Below, piece after piece: positions 16,366 through 25,283 of a stretch of 64,000 bases of DNA; the first letter of the stretch is position 1, and every line of letters begins with the position of its first letter. Below the pieces are notes generated by a model that saw only the letters and a program-made list of their open reading frames with translations, searched no databases and was not told the origin of the DNA. Position numbers and translations under genes: made by a program. The stretch is from contig NZ_CP108938.1 of assembly GCF_036347135.1 (NCBI RefSeq), forward strand, positions 1,860,001 to 1,924,000, written 5' to 3'. The DNA is from Streptomyces sp. NBC_00775 (GTDB lineage: Bacteria; Actinomycetota; Actinomycetes; Streptomycetales; Streptomycetaceae).

Positions 16366-17409
16366 TCAGGCGATCTGCTTCTGTGGGTTCAGGTCGAGGG
16401 TGATGTGTGGGGCGAGCGCGTGCAGGAAGTCCGGGGCGTCGAAGATCTGCCCGGCGGAGGCGACGCCGGTGGTCTTGGTGCGGCCGGTCAGGACGCGCTC
16501 GAGGGCCTCGGCGACCAGGGGCGCGGTGACCGCGTAAATGTCCTGGCCGCCGGCCGTGGCCCGGCGTTCGGCTCCGCCCGAGCGCACGACGACGTCGACG
16601 AGGAAGGTCTGGTCCGAGCGCCCGCTCTGGTCGGCGGCGGTCGGGGCCGGTGTGTCGGGGGTGGCGATGTCGCGGACGGCCTCGGCGGTCATGTAGGTGG
16701 TCACTTCGGGGATGGACAGGTGCTGGGGGACGGTGACGACGTCCGCCATCGTGAACTCCCCGATCACCTGCCGGGGCCCGATCGGGTCCGGGAAGGTCCA
16801 CTCCAGGGTGGGTGCCTGGTCGGTGCGGCGCTCCCACTGTCCGCCGCTGTAGCGCAGGCGGTGGTCGCCGCGCCGCTCGCGGGAGACCGCGCCCGAGAGC
16901 CGGGTGCCGGCGGTGGGGTGCCAGCTGCTGAGCGCGTAGGCGATGTGAGCCTCGTCGGCTTCGGTCCAGTCGCCCATCGCCGCGGTGGCCAGGAGGTCGC
17001 CGAGACCGCCGAAGAAGGCCATGGCCGGGACGATCACCGCTCCCGCGTCCCGGGCCCGCTCGCGGTAGTGGGCGAAGGTGTCGAGATTTGCCTCGAGTTC
17101 GGCGGCCACGTCCAGGTACGGGATGCCCGCGCGCAGCGCGGCCTCGATGACGGGGCCGGTGGTCGAGGCGAAGGGGCCGGCGCAGTTGATGACCGCCGCC
17201 GTTCCCGCCAGAGCCCGGTCCAGCGAAGCCGGGTCCCCGACCGACGCCACCCGGGCCTCCAGCCCGTGCTCGCCGGCCAGCTCCTCCAAAGCCTGCGTAT
17301 TACGCCCCGACGGCACCGGGACGAACCCTCGCGCGGCCAGCTCGGCGACCACGAACCGTCCCGTGTGACCGTACGCGCCGAAAACCGCCACCAGCTGACC
17401 TGACCCCAT
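16366..17409 (-). CDS. saccharopine dehydrogenase-like NAD(P)-binding protein
   Basis: A 347-aa enzyme with an N-terminal Rossmann motif (VAVFGAYGHTGRFVVAELAARG) and the INCAGPF and AGIPYLDVAAE segments typical of saccharopine dehydrogenase-like and trans-acting enoyl reductase-type proteins. ATG 17409 has GGGGAG upstream. It is divergent from the GlxA regulator (about 107 bp between them), which may control it. Reaction and substrate are not deducible. Confidence 0.75.
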   Translation of the reverse strand: MGSGQLVAVFGAYGHTGRFVVAELAARGFVPVPSGRNTQALEELAGEHGLEARVASVGDPASLDRALAGTAAVINCAGPFASTTGPVIEAALRAGIPYLDVAAELEANLDTFAHYRERARDAGAVIVPAMAFFGGLGDLLATAAMGDWTEADEAHIAYALSSWHPTAGTRLSGAVSRERRGDHRLRYSGGQWERRTDQAPTLEWTFPDPIGPRQVIGEFTMADVVTVPQHLSIPEVTTYMTAEAVRDIATPDTPAPTAADQSGRSDQTFLVDVVVRSGGAERRATAGGQDIYAVTAPLVAEALERVLTGRTKTTGVASAGQIFDAPDFLHALAPHITLDLNPQKQIA

Positions 17410-17516
17410 GAGACTGCTCCCCTGCACCCGGACGCCCGCTGCGATGTTGATCCGCTGCGGCCTGACACCCCCATCCTGTCCTCGCGGCAGCACCCCGCAC
17501 GAGCGTCGGAAACGAC

Positions 17517-18473
17517 ATGCCACGTACAGTTTCGGACATGCCCACTGTCGCGCTGGCCATCACCGATGGCATGCTCCACTACGAACTTTCCGTGGCCGTC
17601 GAGATCTTCGGGTCCGACCTGACCCACATCGTGGACCCCTGGTACGACTTCTCCCTCTGCGGGAACGGCCCGGTGCGCGTCAACCGCTTCCGCCTTGAAC
17701 CCGACCACGGACTCGACCACCTCGCGCACGCGGACACGGTGATCGTCCCCGGCTGGGCCGACACGGACCGCGAACCGCCACCCGAACTGGTCGAGGCGGT
17801 GCGCGCCGCTCACGCGGCCGGTGCCCGCGTGGCCTCACTGTGCACGGGCGCCTTCGTCCTGGGCACGGCAGGACTGCTCGACGGCCGGCGCGCCACCACA
17901 CACTGGGCCCACACGCGGGAATTGGCCCGGCGCCACCCAGCGGCCACCGTCGATCCGGACGTCCTCTACGTCGACAACGGCGACGTCCTCACCTCCGCGG
18001 GCAAGGCCGCCGCCATGGACCTGTGCCTGCACCTGGTCCGCCTCGACCACGGCTCGGCCAACGCCAACAAGATCGCCCGACGTCTGGTCATCCCACCCCA
18101 CCGCGACGGCGGCCAGGCCCAGTTCATCGCCACCCCCCTCCCCGCCCCCGGCAACCACCCCCTGAGCGAACTCTTCCCCTGGGCGTTGGAGCGACTGGAC
18201 CAACCGCTCACCGTGGAAGACCTGGCCCGCCAGGCCCGCATGAGCTCACGCCACCTCGGCCGGCACTTCAAACACCTCACCGGCACCACACCGCTGCAGT
18301 GGCTCCACACCCAGCGCATCCGCCACGCCCAGGAACTGCTGGAGACCACCAACGCCACCGTGGACACCATCGCCGTGGCCACCGGTATGGGCACCGCCAC
18401 CACCCTGCGCCGCCATTTCCACCGCAGCGTCGGGGTCCCACCCGACACCTATCGCCGCACCTTCCGCGCCTAA
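17517..18473 (+). CDS. GlxA-family transcriptional regulator (DJ-1/PfpI + AraC HTH)
   Basis: A 318-aa regulator. Residues about 8-170 form a DJ-1/PfpI-like domain with the Cys elbow SLCTGAFVLG followed by LLDGRRATTHW. Residues about 215-318 form an AraC-type double helix-turn-helix (LARQARMSSRHLGRHFKHLTG and IAVATGMGTATTLRRHFH). ATG 17538 (MPTVALAITDG) is an alternative start matching many family members. It probably activates the divergent dehydrogenase and hydrolase genes. A hairpin at 18478-18515 follows, and an IS110 element sits directly beyond. Confidence 0.88.
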   Translation: MPRTVSDMPTVALAITDGMLHYELSVAVEIFGSDLTHIVDPWYDFSLCGNGPVRVNRFRLEPDHGLDHLAHADTVIVPGWADTDREPPPELVEAVRAAHAAGARVASLCTGAFVLGTAGLLDGRRATTHWAHTRELARRHPAATVDPDVLYVDNGDVLTSAGKAAAMDLCLHLVRLDHGSANANKIARRLVIPPHRDGGQAQFIATPLPAPGNHPLSELFPWALERLDQPLTVEDLARQARMSSRHLGRHFKHLTGTTPLQWLHTQRIRHAQELLETTNATVDTIAVATGMGTATTLRRHFHRSVGVPPDTYRRTFRA

Positions 18474-18477
18474 CAAC

Positions 18478-18515
18478 TGAGGCTCCCTGCCAGCACCTGC
18501 CCGGCGGGGGCCTCA
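18478..18515 (+). terminator. hairpin after GlxA regulator
   Basis: TGAGGC at 18478-18483 pairs with GCCTCA at 18510-18515, with further GC pairing inside. It starts a few bases after the GlxA stop, 11 bp from the IS110 end. Confidence 0.45.
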
Positions 18516-18522
18516 ATGACCA

Positions 18523-19650
18523 TCAGGTGTCACGGACGCCCCTATAACGGGGGTCGGTAGAGACCGTCCTGACCAGGTTGAAGACCTCGCGGGCGGCATA
18601 TCGCTTGAGGCACCGGATGATCTCACGCCGGGTCTTGCCCTCCTGGGTGCGGCATTCGTAGTACGCCTGGGTGCGCGGGTCGTGGCGCAGCCGGGTGAAC
18701 ACGATGCGGTGCAGAGCGGCGTTCGCCTGCCGGTCGCCACCATGGTTGAGCCGACGCGAGCTCCGACCGTCCGAGGAGTACTCGATGGGGCTGACTCCGC
18801 ACAAAGCGGCGAAAGACGCCTCGCTGCTCAGCCGCTCGGGATTGTCGCCCATGGTGATCAGGAGCGTGACCGCGGAGTCCGGGCCGATACCAACCGGCGC
18901 GAGCAGCTGCGGGGCATGTCGTTCAACAAGCCCGGTCAGTCGCTGATTCAGCTCATCGATCTGCCCGGTCAGCTGCTCGATACGCTGAGCCAGCAGGTTC
19001 AGCGTCATGAGAGTGGCCTCAGCTACGGTGTCCTCATCGCCCCCGCCGGCCCCGCCCTCGCGCGGGCTGAGGCCCGCGCAGGTGCGGAATAGTTCGCGGT
19101 TGCCCAGGCTGGAGAGTCGTTCCCGCAGGGCGGGGTCGGCTACGACCAGGACGGCCTTGAGTTGGTTGATCGCCTGGGTGCGGGCCTTGACCGCGGAATC
19201 CTTGGCGAGTTTGAACATCCGAGCACTCTGCACAGGACCGTCGCCAGTTTTCGCCCGCGCCCGGGCGCGACCGCTGAGCACGGCCCGCGCAGCTGCCTGC
19301 GCATCGAGCGGATCCGACTTCCCCAGCAGACGACGGGCCGAGCGGTCGGGCCGATTCACCTCGAACACCACGACCTGCTGCGCCAGCAGGCAGCGGGACA
19401 AGCCCGCGCCGAAGGTACCGGTCCCCTCCACCCCGGCCCGCCGCACCACTCCCGACTTGCGGGCCCAGGCGAGCAGCCGACGGTAGCCGACCGCTGTGGC
19501 CGGAAAGGACTTGGTGCCCAGGATCTGGCCCAGTGGGCAGACCACTGCGGCGACATGATCCTCGCCGTGTGTGTCCACCCCCAGGACGACCTCGCCCCAA
19601 GCGGGCGGGCCTGTGCTGGTGGAAGAGGTGCTGCGCTGTCTGGTCGTCAT
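18523..19650 (-). CDS. IS110-family transposase (DEDD recombinase)
   Basis: A 375-aa full-length IS110 recombinase. The RuvC-like DEDD domain is N-terminal (VVLGVDTHGEDHVAAV, GVEGTGTFGAGL, KSDPLDAQAAARAVL). The C-terminal Tnp20 domain carries AALCGVSPIEYSSDGRSSRR with the conserved serine region. These enzymes move DNA with a bridge RNA encoded in the element. Nothing in the reading frame is broken, so it may still be mobile. Confidence 0.93.
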   Translation of the reverse strand: MTTRQRSTSSTSTGPPAWGEVVLGVDTHGEDHVAAVVCPLGQILGTKSFPATAVGYRRLLAWARKSGVVRRAGVEGTGTFGAGLSRCLLAQQVVVFEVNRPDRSARRLLGKSDPLDAQAAARAVLSGRARARAKTGDGPVQSARMFKLAKDSAVKARTQAINQLKAVLVVADPALRERLSSLGNRELFRTCAGLSPREGGAGGGDEDTVAEATLMTLNLLAQRIEQLTGQIDELNQRLTGLVERHAPQLLAPVGIGPDSAVTLLITMGDNPERLSSEASFAALCGVSPIEYSSDGRSSRRLNHGGDRQANAALHRIVFTRLRHDPRTQAYYECRTQEGKTRREIIRCLKRYAAREVFNLVRTVSTDPRYRGVRDT

Positions 19651-19841
19651 GCTGGTCCGCCTCCCGCGTGGTGATGTGCTGGGTGGCTGGCACCTGCCCG
19701 GTCGGGTGGTCTGAACCGTGATGGCGCCTGGAAGACGGCAAGGCCCCTATTGGGACACACCCTGTGGCTCGGTGACAGCAGGCATCATCCCGCAACGGCA
19801 GTCGACATACCTGTGACAGGACACTTCGGTCAAAGGTGTCA
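18526..19841 (-). mobile_element. IS110-family insertion element, about 1.3 kb
   Basis: An intact recombinase gene plus about 185 nt of non-coding DNA upstream of it. GGTGTCA occurs at both proposed borders (18526-18532 and 19835-19841), about 1.3 kb apart. IS110 elements lack terminal inverted repeats and create little or no target duplication, so short shared cores are what one expects. The left border is supported by similarity to the flank of the IS110 remnant at 14869. The exact ends are uncertain by several bases; the recombinase stop codon lies just outside the left GGTGTCA. Confidence 0.6.
19651..19835 (-). ncRNA. candidate IS110 bridge RNA region
   Basis: About 185 nt lie between the recombinase start and the proposed element border, without a reading frame. 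In IS110 elements studied so far, a structured bridge RNA of roughly this size is transcribed from this position, on the recombinase strand. A small inverted repeat (CCTGTCACAGG at about 19811-19821) is visible. The call rests on position and family knowledge; the RNA itself was not folded. Confidence 0.35.
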
Positions 19842-20025
19842 TGAGTCAGACCCCCGTCCGGCACGGTGTTACGCAACCGTCCCACTGCCCCCGGCGCAAC
19901 CGCACGACCCGACCGCTCCCGGGAGACTTCGTCCGAACCGGTACTGAACCTGCTCTGGACGGGATAGCGATGAGTTGACTCCTCGTCCACCCGTGACCGG
20001 CATTGAGGCTTTTCCATCCTCACGT

Positions 20026-20774
20026 TGATGCGCGGTGAAGGACGAGGACCGCCTTCACGATGTCGGCGATCCGGGGTCGTACTGCGCGGAGTTTTCGCAG
20101 GAGGCGTCAGCCCTTCAGGAGGGCCATGGCCTGTTCGCCGACGCAGCGGATCTTCGTGTGGGTGGTGTTGTGGCGCCGCCTCCACAGCTTGAGCCGACGG
20201 CCTCGAAACGGTACGTGGACCGGATGTCCGGCACCTTGGTACGCCTTGTCAGCCCAGCACTTGAGCCGTTCGGCCGCGACCGCGTCGATGATTCCGTGGC
20301 GTCCGGCGGCCGTCAGGTCATGGGCCGAGCCGGGCAGGGCAGGCGAGGCGCACAGCAGACGGCCGAACGGATCGGTCAGGCCCTGGACTTTCATGCCGTG
20401 GCGTTTGTATTTCCCTGCAGTACGTGGTGTCGGCGGCGATCCGGTCGATCGGCAGGAGGGTGCCGTCCAGGATCACGAATGCCTTCTTCCCGGCCGTGTC
20501 GGCGCCCTCGGCCAGGCTGGGAGCGCGGGCGGGACAGGAAGTCGACGGCCTCGGGGATGTAGCGGTAGACCGTGGCGACGCCAATACCGAACCCGGCGGC
20601 GAGCCGGGCGTAGTTGTCACCGCACCGCAGATGAGCCAGGGCGAGCAGGGCCTGTCGGTCGGCTGCCGGGCGTCGCCACCACGTGCCGATCTCGCGTCAT
20701 CGCACGGCCAGTTGCCCGGTCAGGTAGCGCAGGGTGCGGCTGGACAGGTCGATCGCCGACGGGTGGACAAGCAC
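20026..20774 (-). pseudogene. broken IS5-family (DDE) transposase
   Basis: Reading from GTG 20774: VLVHPSAIDLSSRTLRYLTG, then a TGA stop after LAVR, followed by recognisable pieces in shifting frames: an HTH region (ARLAAGFGIGVATVYRYIPE), the DDE core (AFVILDGTLLPIDRI and SPALPGSAHDL, then CWADKAYQGAGHPVHVPF) and an end fragment (DIVKAVLVLHRAS). At least one nonsense codon near the start, two frameshifts and a stop after ALLKG disable it. GAGGCTTTTCCATCCTCAC at about 20005-20023 resembles the terminal repeat of such elements. Confidence 0.82.
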
Positions 20775-20776
20775 GC

Positions 20777-20832
20777 GAAGCTCCTGGCAGCACGGTGGAT
20801 CTTGGTCGTGACACCGTGCTGCCAGGAGCTTC
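20777..20832. terminator. 21-bp inverted repeat between IS5 remnant and MFS gene
   Basis: Arms at 20777-20797 and 20812-20832 are perfectly complementary (21 bp, 14-nt loop). It overlaps the start of the IS5 remnant and lies 58 bp beyond the MFS stop at 20891. It may be a terminator for the MFS gene or part of the IS end. Confidence 0.55.
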
Positions 20833-20890
20833 TTCGTTCCGCTGGACCTGTCCAACTCGTGCTCAACGCAGCCAGGTTGGAAAGGAATCT

Positions 20891-21998
20891 TTACGTGCGC
20901 GAATCCGACGGACGCCGCCGAGGCAACCGTTTACCGGCAAGAGAAAGCCGCGAGGCGCTTGCGGATGAGGCGGCGGCCGTGACCGCCGCGGCAAGGGAGG
21001 CGACGGAGAGCACGGTGAACAAGTGCGGGTAGCCGCCCAAGGTCTCGGCGAGACTCGCACCCGCCCAGGGCGCGATCGCTGCGGCGACAGTTGCGGGTGC
21101 GGCCAGTAGGCCGGAGAGCTTGCCGTAGTGGGTGGCACCCCAGCGATCAGTGACGGCGGTGGCTTGAAGGAGCGTGAGGTTGCCGCGGACCATGCCGGCG
21201 GCGACGGCCAGAACCACGAGGAGGGGGTTGGGGCCGGGAGCCAGGCCCAGGGCGAGGGTGGTGACGCCGCCCGCGGCGATGAGGAGCACCGCGCGAGTGG
21301 CGGCCGTGGTGTGCCTGGCGAGACGTGCATACAGGGTGCGGCCCAGAGTCTGGCCTGCGCCGCCAAGTCCCAGGGCCCATGCGGCTGTTGTAGTGCTCGC
21401 GCCGCGTTCGGTCAGGAGCGGGACGAGGCAGATGACGACCGCGTAGACCGCGAATCCGGAGAGGGCGAAGGCGGCCGCGAGAAGAAGGAAGGGGCGTGAC
21501 CGGGCGACCGTGTCCTGCTCGTCCGGCGAGGTGGCGTGGGTGGGTTGTTCCGGTGGCGGTGGCCATGGGGCGCGTAGGGCGAGTGCGTGTGCGGGGATGG
21601 TGAACAGGGCAAGGATCACGGCCAGGATCGCGTACGTGGTGCGCCAGCTGAAGTGGTCGGCGAGGGCGGCGGTGACGGGTGCGAAGACGGTGGAGGCCAG
21701 GCCGCCGGCCAGGGTGATGACGGTGAGGGCGCGGACGCGGTGCGGTCCCCACCAGCGGGTGACGGCGGCGAAGGCGGGCTGGTAGAAGGTGGCCGCCATC
21801 GCGGTGCCGGCGAGGAACCAGGCGGCGTAGAAGACCGGCACGTTGGGGGCAGCGGCGACGGCCAGAACGGCGGCCGCGGCGAGTACCGAGCCGCATGTCA
21901 TGACCTTGTGTGGGCCACGCCTGTCGAGGACGCGGCCGATCGGAATGCCGGTGGCAGCGGAGACCAGCAGGGCCGCGGAGAAGGCGCCGGTCGCTGCG
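20891..21998 (-). pseudogene. MFS transporter, 5'-truncated
   Basis: About 368 residues of a major facilitator remain, from TGAFSAALLVSAATGIPIGR with motif A as GRVLDRRGPHKVM, through eleven or so spans to a basic C-terminus. The first span and start codon are missing: upstream of about 21998 the frame has only Arg/Pro-rich shadow sequence antisense to a lipoprotein gene. A deletion or rearrangement at about 21994-22000 joined the two truncated genes. Product, if any, would lack TM1. Confidence 0.7.
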
Positions 21999-22527
21999 GA
22001 ACGGCGCCGTCGCGGCGGCTTCGACGGTTCTCCTGGCCGTGTCCTGCGGCACGGACGACACACCGCCCCCGCCGCCCGCCACCACCTCGTCGCCCACGCC
22101 CTCCGAACGACCGCTGTCGCCCAAGGAATCGATCATCTCGTCCCCGGTCCCGACCGCAGCAGCCCCGGAAGACCCCGCTCGGGCCGAGGAGGAGATCCGC
22201 GAGTCCTGGGCCCGCTTCTTCAGCCCGGAGTCCTCGGTCGAGGATCGCGCGGACGTGGCGGAGAACGGAGGCCAGTACCAGCTGATGATCGAGGCGCTGG
22301 CCAAGGATCGGAAGAGTCGTCTCCTGCGGGTGCGTGTGGATTCGGTGACCTTCGTCTCCGACCTGCGCGCGAGGGTCGGCTACACCCTGTTCTCCGACGG
22401 CCGGAAGGTGGGGCCGGAGAACCCCGGGGAGTCCGTACGCCAGGACGACACGTGGAAGGTCACCGAGAAGACCGTGTGCTCCCTGACGAAGTACGGCACG
22501 GACGTGCCCCAGGCTCCGACCTGTTGA
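21994..22527 (+). pseudogene. small lipoprotein, 5'-truncated
   Basis: From CTG 21994 the frame reads LRNGAVAAASTVLLAVSCG, the hydrophobic part and lipobox of a lipoprotein signal peptide, then a Pro/Thr/Ser linker and a compact domain of about 120 residues ending KTVCSLTKYGTDVPQAPTC. No ATG, GTG or TTG precedes the signal in the right place; the upstream sequence belongs to the antisense MFS gene. The mature part is intact, so truncation is recent. Function unknown. Confidence 0.65.
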
Positions 22528-22643
22528 GCGCGCTCATATGCCTGAGCTATGGGCCCCCTGTCCGGACGTCACAGGCAAGTGTGCGAATCATGGTGCCTCG
22601 GAGCGAGCCCTTCGCTCCGACTCCGGACATCGGGAGCGGGTAC

Positions 22644-23675
22644 ATGCGCGTGAGGCGTTCTGTGAAGTCGGCCGTCGGGCTCACCAGCCTGCTGACCTTG
22701 GCCTGCACGGGCTGCTCGTCGGGCGGGGACGGTTCGGGGACCGCGGTCGCGGGCGGCGCACCGCAGTCGAGCGCCTCTGCGGCGACGAGCGCCTCGTCGC
22801 CCCCCTTCCAGCCGTACGTCAGCGCCACCACCGCCGCGGACACCGACTCGGCCGGCGCCCCGTCCACGTACAACCTGGAGTTCGTGCTCTCCAACGGCAG
22901 CAACTGCGCCCCGAAGTGGAGCGGCACCTACCCCATCACCAACTCCGCGGTGCGGTCCAGGATCTCCGCGCTCAAGGAGTCCGGCGCCGCGGTGCGCGTC
23001 TCCTTCGGCGGGGCGACCGGGACGGAACTGGCCACCGTCTGCGACAACGCGTCCGCGCTTGCCGCGGCGTACGGGAAGGCCCTGGACGCGGCAGGCTCGA
23101 CCCAGGCCGACTTCGACGTCGAGGGCGACGCGCTGACCGACTCCGCCTCGATCGCCCTGCGCTCCAAGGCGATCGCGATCCTCCAGAAGGAACGCACCGA
23201 CTTGAAGGTGTCCTTCACGCTCCCGGTCTTCCCGGACGGGCTCAGCGACGACAGCCTCGCCGTCCTGAACTCCGCGAACACCAACGCCGTCATGGTCTCC
23301 ACCGTCAACATCATGGCGATGGACTACGGCACCTCGTACACCGGCGACATGAGCGACTACGCCATCTCCGCGGCCAAGGCCACCCACGACCAACTCAAGG
23401 ACGTCTTCGCGCTCTCCGACGACAACGCCTGGCACGGCCTCGCCCTCACCTCGATGATCGGCGTCAACGATGTCGCCGGGGAGACCTTCACCCTCTCCGA
23501 CGCGGCCCAGGTGCGGTCGTTCGCCGAGGACAAGAGCCTCGCCTGGCTGTCCATGTGGGCCACCTTCCGGGACAAGCAGTGCGACGAGACCGCCTCCGCC
23601 TCCGACGGGGCGTCGACCGACTGCAGCGGAGTCCAGCAGCAGGACGGAGCGTTCGCGGAGGCCCTGTCGGGCTGA
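22644..23675 (+). CDS. GH18 chitinase-like lipoprotein
   Basis: A 343-aa exported glycoside hydrolase family 18-type protein. ATG 22644 has GGGAGCGGG upstream. The signal peptide ends in LTLACTGC, giving a possible lipid-anchored Cys; a Ser/Ala linker follows. The GH18 barrel shows strand 3 (VRVSFGGATG), the catalytic DxDxE motif (ADFDVEGD), and later barrel strands VNIMAMDYG and AWLSMWA. No carbohydrate-binding module is seen. Its last about 37 codons have a diverged copy at 59191-59304. Confidence 0.8.
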   Translation: MRVRRSVKSAVGLTSLLTLACTGCSSGGDGSGTAVAGGAPQSSASAATSASSPPFQPYVSATTAADTDSAGAPSTYNLEFVLSNGSNCAPKWSGTYPITNSAVRSRISALKESGAAVRVSFGGATGTELATVCDNASALAAAYGKALDAAGSTQADFDVEGDALTDSASIALRSKAIAILQKERTDLKVSFTLPVFPDGLSDDSLAVLNSANTNAVMVSTVNIMAMDYGTSYTGDMSDYAISAAKATHDQLKDVFALSDDNAWHGLALTSMIGVNDVAGETFTLSDAAQVRSFAEDKSLAWLSMWATFRDKQCDETASASDGASTDCSGVQQQDGAFAEALSG

Positions 23676-23686
23676 TGAGTCGGGGT

Positions 23687-23720
23687 GGTCTCCTCGCCCC
23701 GTGGCAGGGACGAGGAGACC
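23687..23720. terminator. hairpin between GH18 and SulP genes
   Basis: GGTCTCCTCG (23687-23696) pairs perfectly with CGAGGAGACC (23711-23720). It lies between convergent genes and can serve both. Confidence 0.65.
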
Positions 23721-23732
23721 GGTGGCCGGAGA

Positions 23733-25205
23733 TCAGCCGGCGCGGATCACACGTACGGCTTGGCCGCTGTGCGCGTTGTGCTGGTCGGCCCAGCTCTGCA
23801 GGGCGGTCATGCACGCGTGGTCGAGATGGCGCAGGCCGGTGAGGTTGAGGTCGACGCTGCGGTCACGGGGCAGTTGATCCAGGGCGTCGAGGATGCGGGG
23901 CAGCCGGAGGAAGGTCGCGTTGCCGATCATGCTTATCCGCACCGGGCCCACGCCCGGGTCGGTGATCTCGACGTGGACGTGCGAGGTGTCCCACGCCGTC
24001 TTGGCCACGGCCAGGAGTAGTCCGATCAGCACGCCCTCGAACATGTTGGTGGCGAGGATCGCCAGCGCCGTCGCCAGCAGTACGACTGCTTCGCCGCGGT
24101 GCTCACGCCACAGCGGGCCGATCTCCTTCACCGGCAGCAGCTTGAACCCGGCGTGCACGAGGACGCCCGCGAGCGCCGCCGTCGGGATCACTCCGAGCGC
24201 GTCGGGCAGCAGCGCGGCGAACAGCAGGAGCCACACGCCGTGCAGCACTCGGGAGAGCTTGGTGCGGGCGCTGGCCTGGACGTTGGCGGCACTGCGCACG
24301 ATCACCGCCGTCATGGGCAGCGCACCGAGCAGCCCGCAGACCGTGTTGCCCGCGCCCTGGGCCATCAGCTCCTTGTCGTAGTCGGTGCGCGGCCCGTCGT
24401 GCAGCCGGTCCACGGCCGCCGCGCTGAACAGCGACTCGGCCGACGCGATCAGCGTGAACGCGACGACGGTCCCGACCAGTCCGAGCTCCGCCAGACGCCC
24501 GAAGTCGGCCGAGCCGGGAGGCTGGACGGACGCCAGCAGACCGTTGACCTCCACGCGGGCGATCGGCAGATCGAACAGGACCGTGGCACCGGTCGCCGCG
24601 CCGACGGCGGCCAGCGGACCGGGCAGCAACTGCGCCTTGGCCGGCAGTTTCTTCCACAGCGTCATGACCGCGACCGCGGCGACGCCCACGGTCAGCGCGA
24701 TGAGCCCGGAATCCGAGCCGAGGGTGTCCGCCGCAAGCCCGGGCAGTCCGGTGAGGTTGGCCGTGCCGCTGCCGGGTGCCTTGCGGTCGGCCAGGGCGTA
24801 CAGCTGTCCGGCGATCAGGACGAGGCCGATGCCCGCCAGCATGCCCTGCACCACGGACAGCGAGATGGCCCGGAACCAGCGTCCCAAATGCAGTGCGCCC
24901 AGGAGTAGTTGCAGGAGCCCACTGGCCAGCACGATGACACCGAGGGCGGCGAGGCCGTAGTCGATCACGGCGGCGTACACGAGGACGGTCAGGCCGGCCG
25001 CCGGGCCGCTGACCTGGAGGCTGCTGCCGGGCAGCAGGCCGGTGACCAGACCGCCGACGATGCCCGTGATCAGGCCGAGTTCGGCCGGGACGCCGGAGGC
25101 GACGGCGACGCCCACGCACAGGGGCAGGGCGACGAGGAAGACCACGAGGGACGAGGTCAGGTCGGTGCGCAGGGCGCGCCGGAGAGCGGAGATGTGGGGG
25201 TTCAT
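23733..25205 (-). CDS. SulP-family anion transporter with STAS domain
   Basis: A 490-aa SulP permease with about 10-12 membrane spans (start LTSSLVVFLVALPLCVGVAV) and a C-terminal STAS domain of about 110 residues (DLNLTGLRHLDHACMTALQS). The family moves sulfate, bicarbonate or other anions. A beta-carbonic anhydrase gene lies 78 bp upstream on the same strand, which favours bicarbonate (BicA-like) over sulfate; fused SulP-carbonic anhydrase proteins are known in actinobacteria. Confidence 0.88.
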   Translation of the reverse strand: MNPHISALRRALRTDLTSSLVVFLVALPLCVGVAVASGVPAELGLITGIVGGLVTGLLPGSSLQVSGPAAGLTVLVYAAVIDYGLAALGVIVLASGLLQLLLGALHLGRWFRAISLSVVQGMLAGIGLVLIAGQLYALADRKAPGSGTANLTGLPGLAADTLGSDSGLIALTVGVAAVAVMTLWKKLPAKAQLLPGPLAAVGAATGATVLFDLPIARVEVNGLLASVQPPGSADFGRLAELGLVGTVVAFTLIASAESLFSAAAVDRLHDGPRTDYDKELMAQGAGNTVCGLLGALPMTAVIVRSAANVQASARTKLSRVLHGVWLLLFAALLPDALGVIPTAALAGVLVHAGFKLLPVKEIGPLWREHRGEAVVLLATALAILATNMFEGVLIGLLLAVAKTAWDTSHVHVEITDPGVGPVRISMIGNATFLRLPRILDALDQLPRDRSVDLNLTGLRHLDHACMTALQSWADQHNAHSGQAVRVIRAG

Positions 25206-25283
25206 GGCGTTCTTTCGCGTCAGAGAAGGAACGTCGCGCGGAGCACGACCGGAGTGGAGGGGTGTGGGGTCTCTCCGGTCGGT

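Noticed and set aside
20005..20832. IS5-type copy as an active mobile element
   Set aside because: The transposase has an early TGA, frameshifts and another stop near the end, so it cannot be autonomous.
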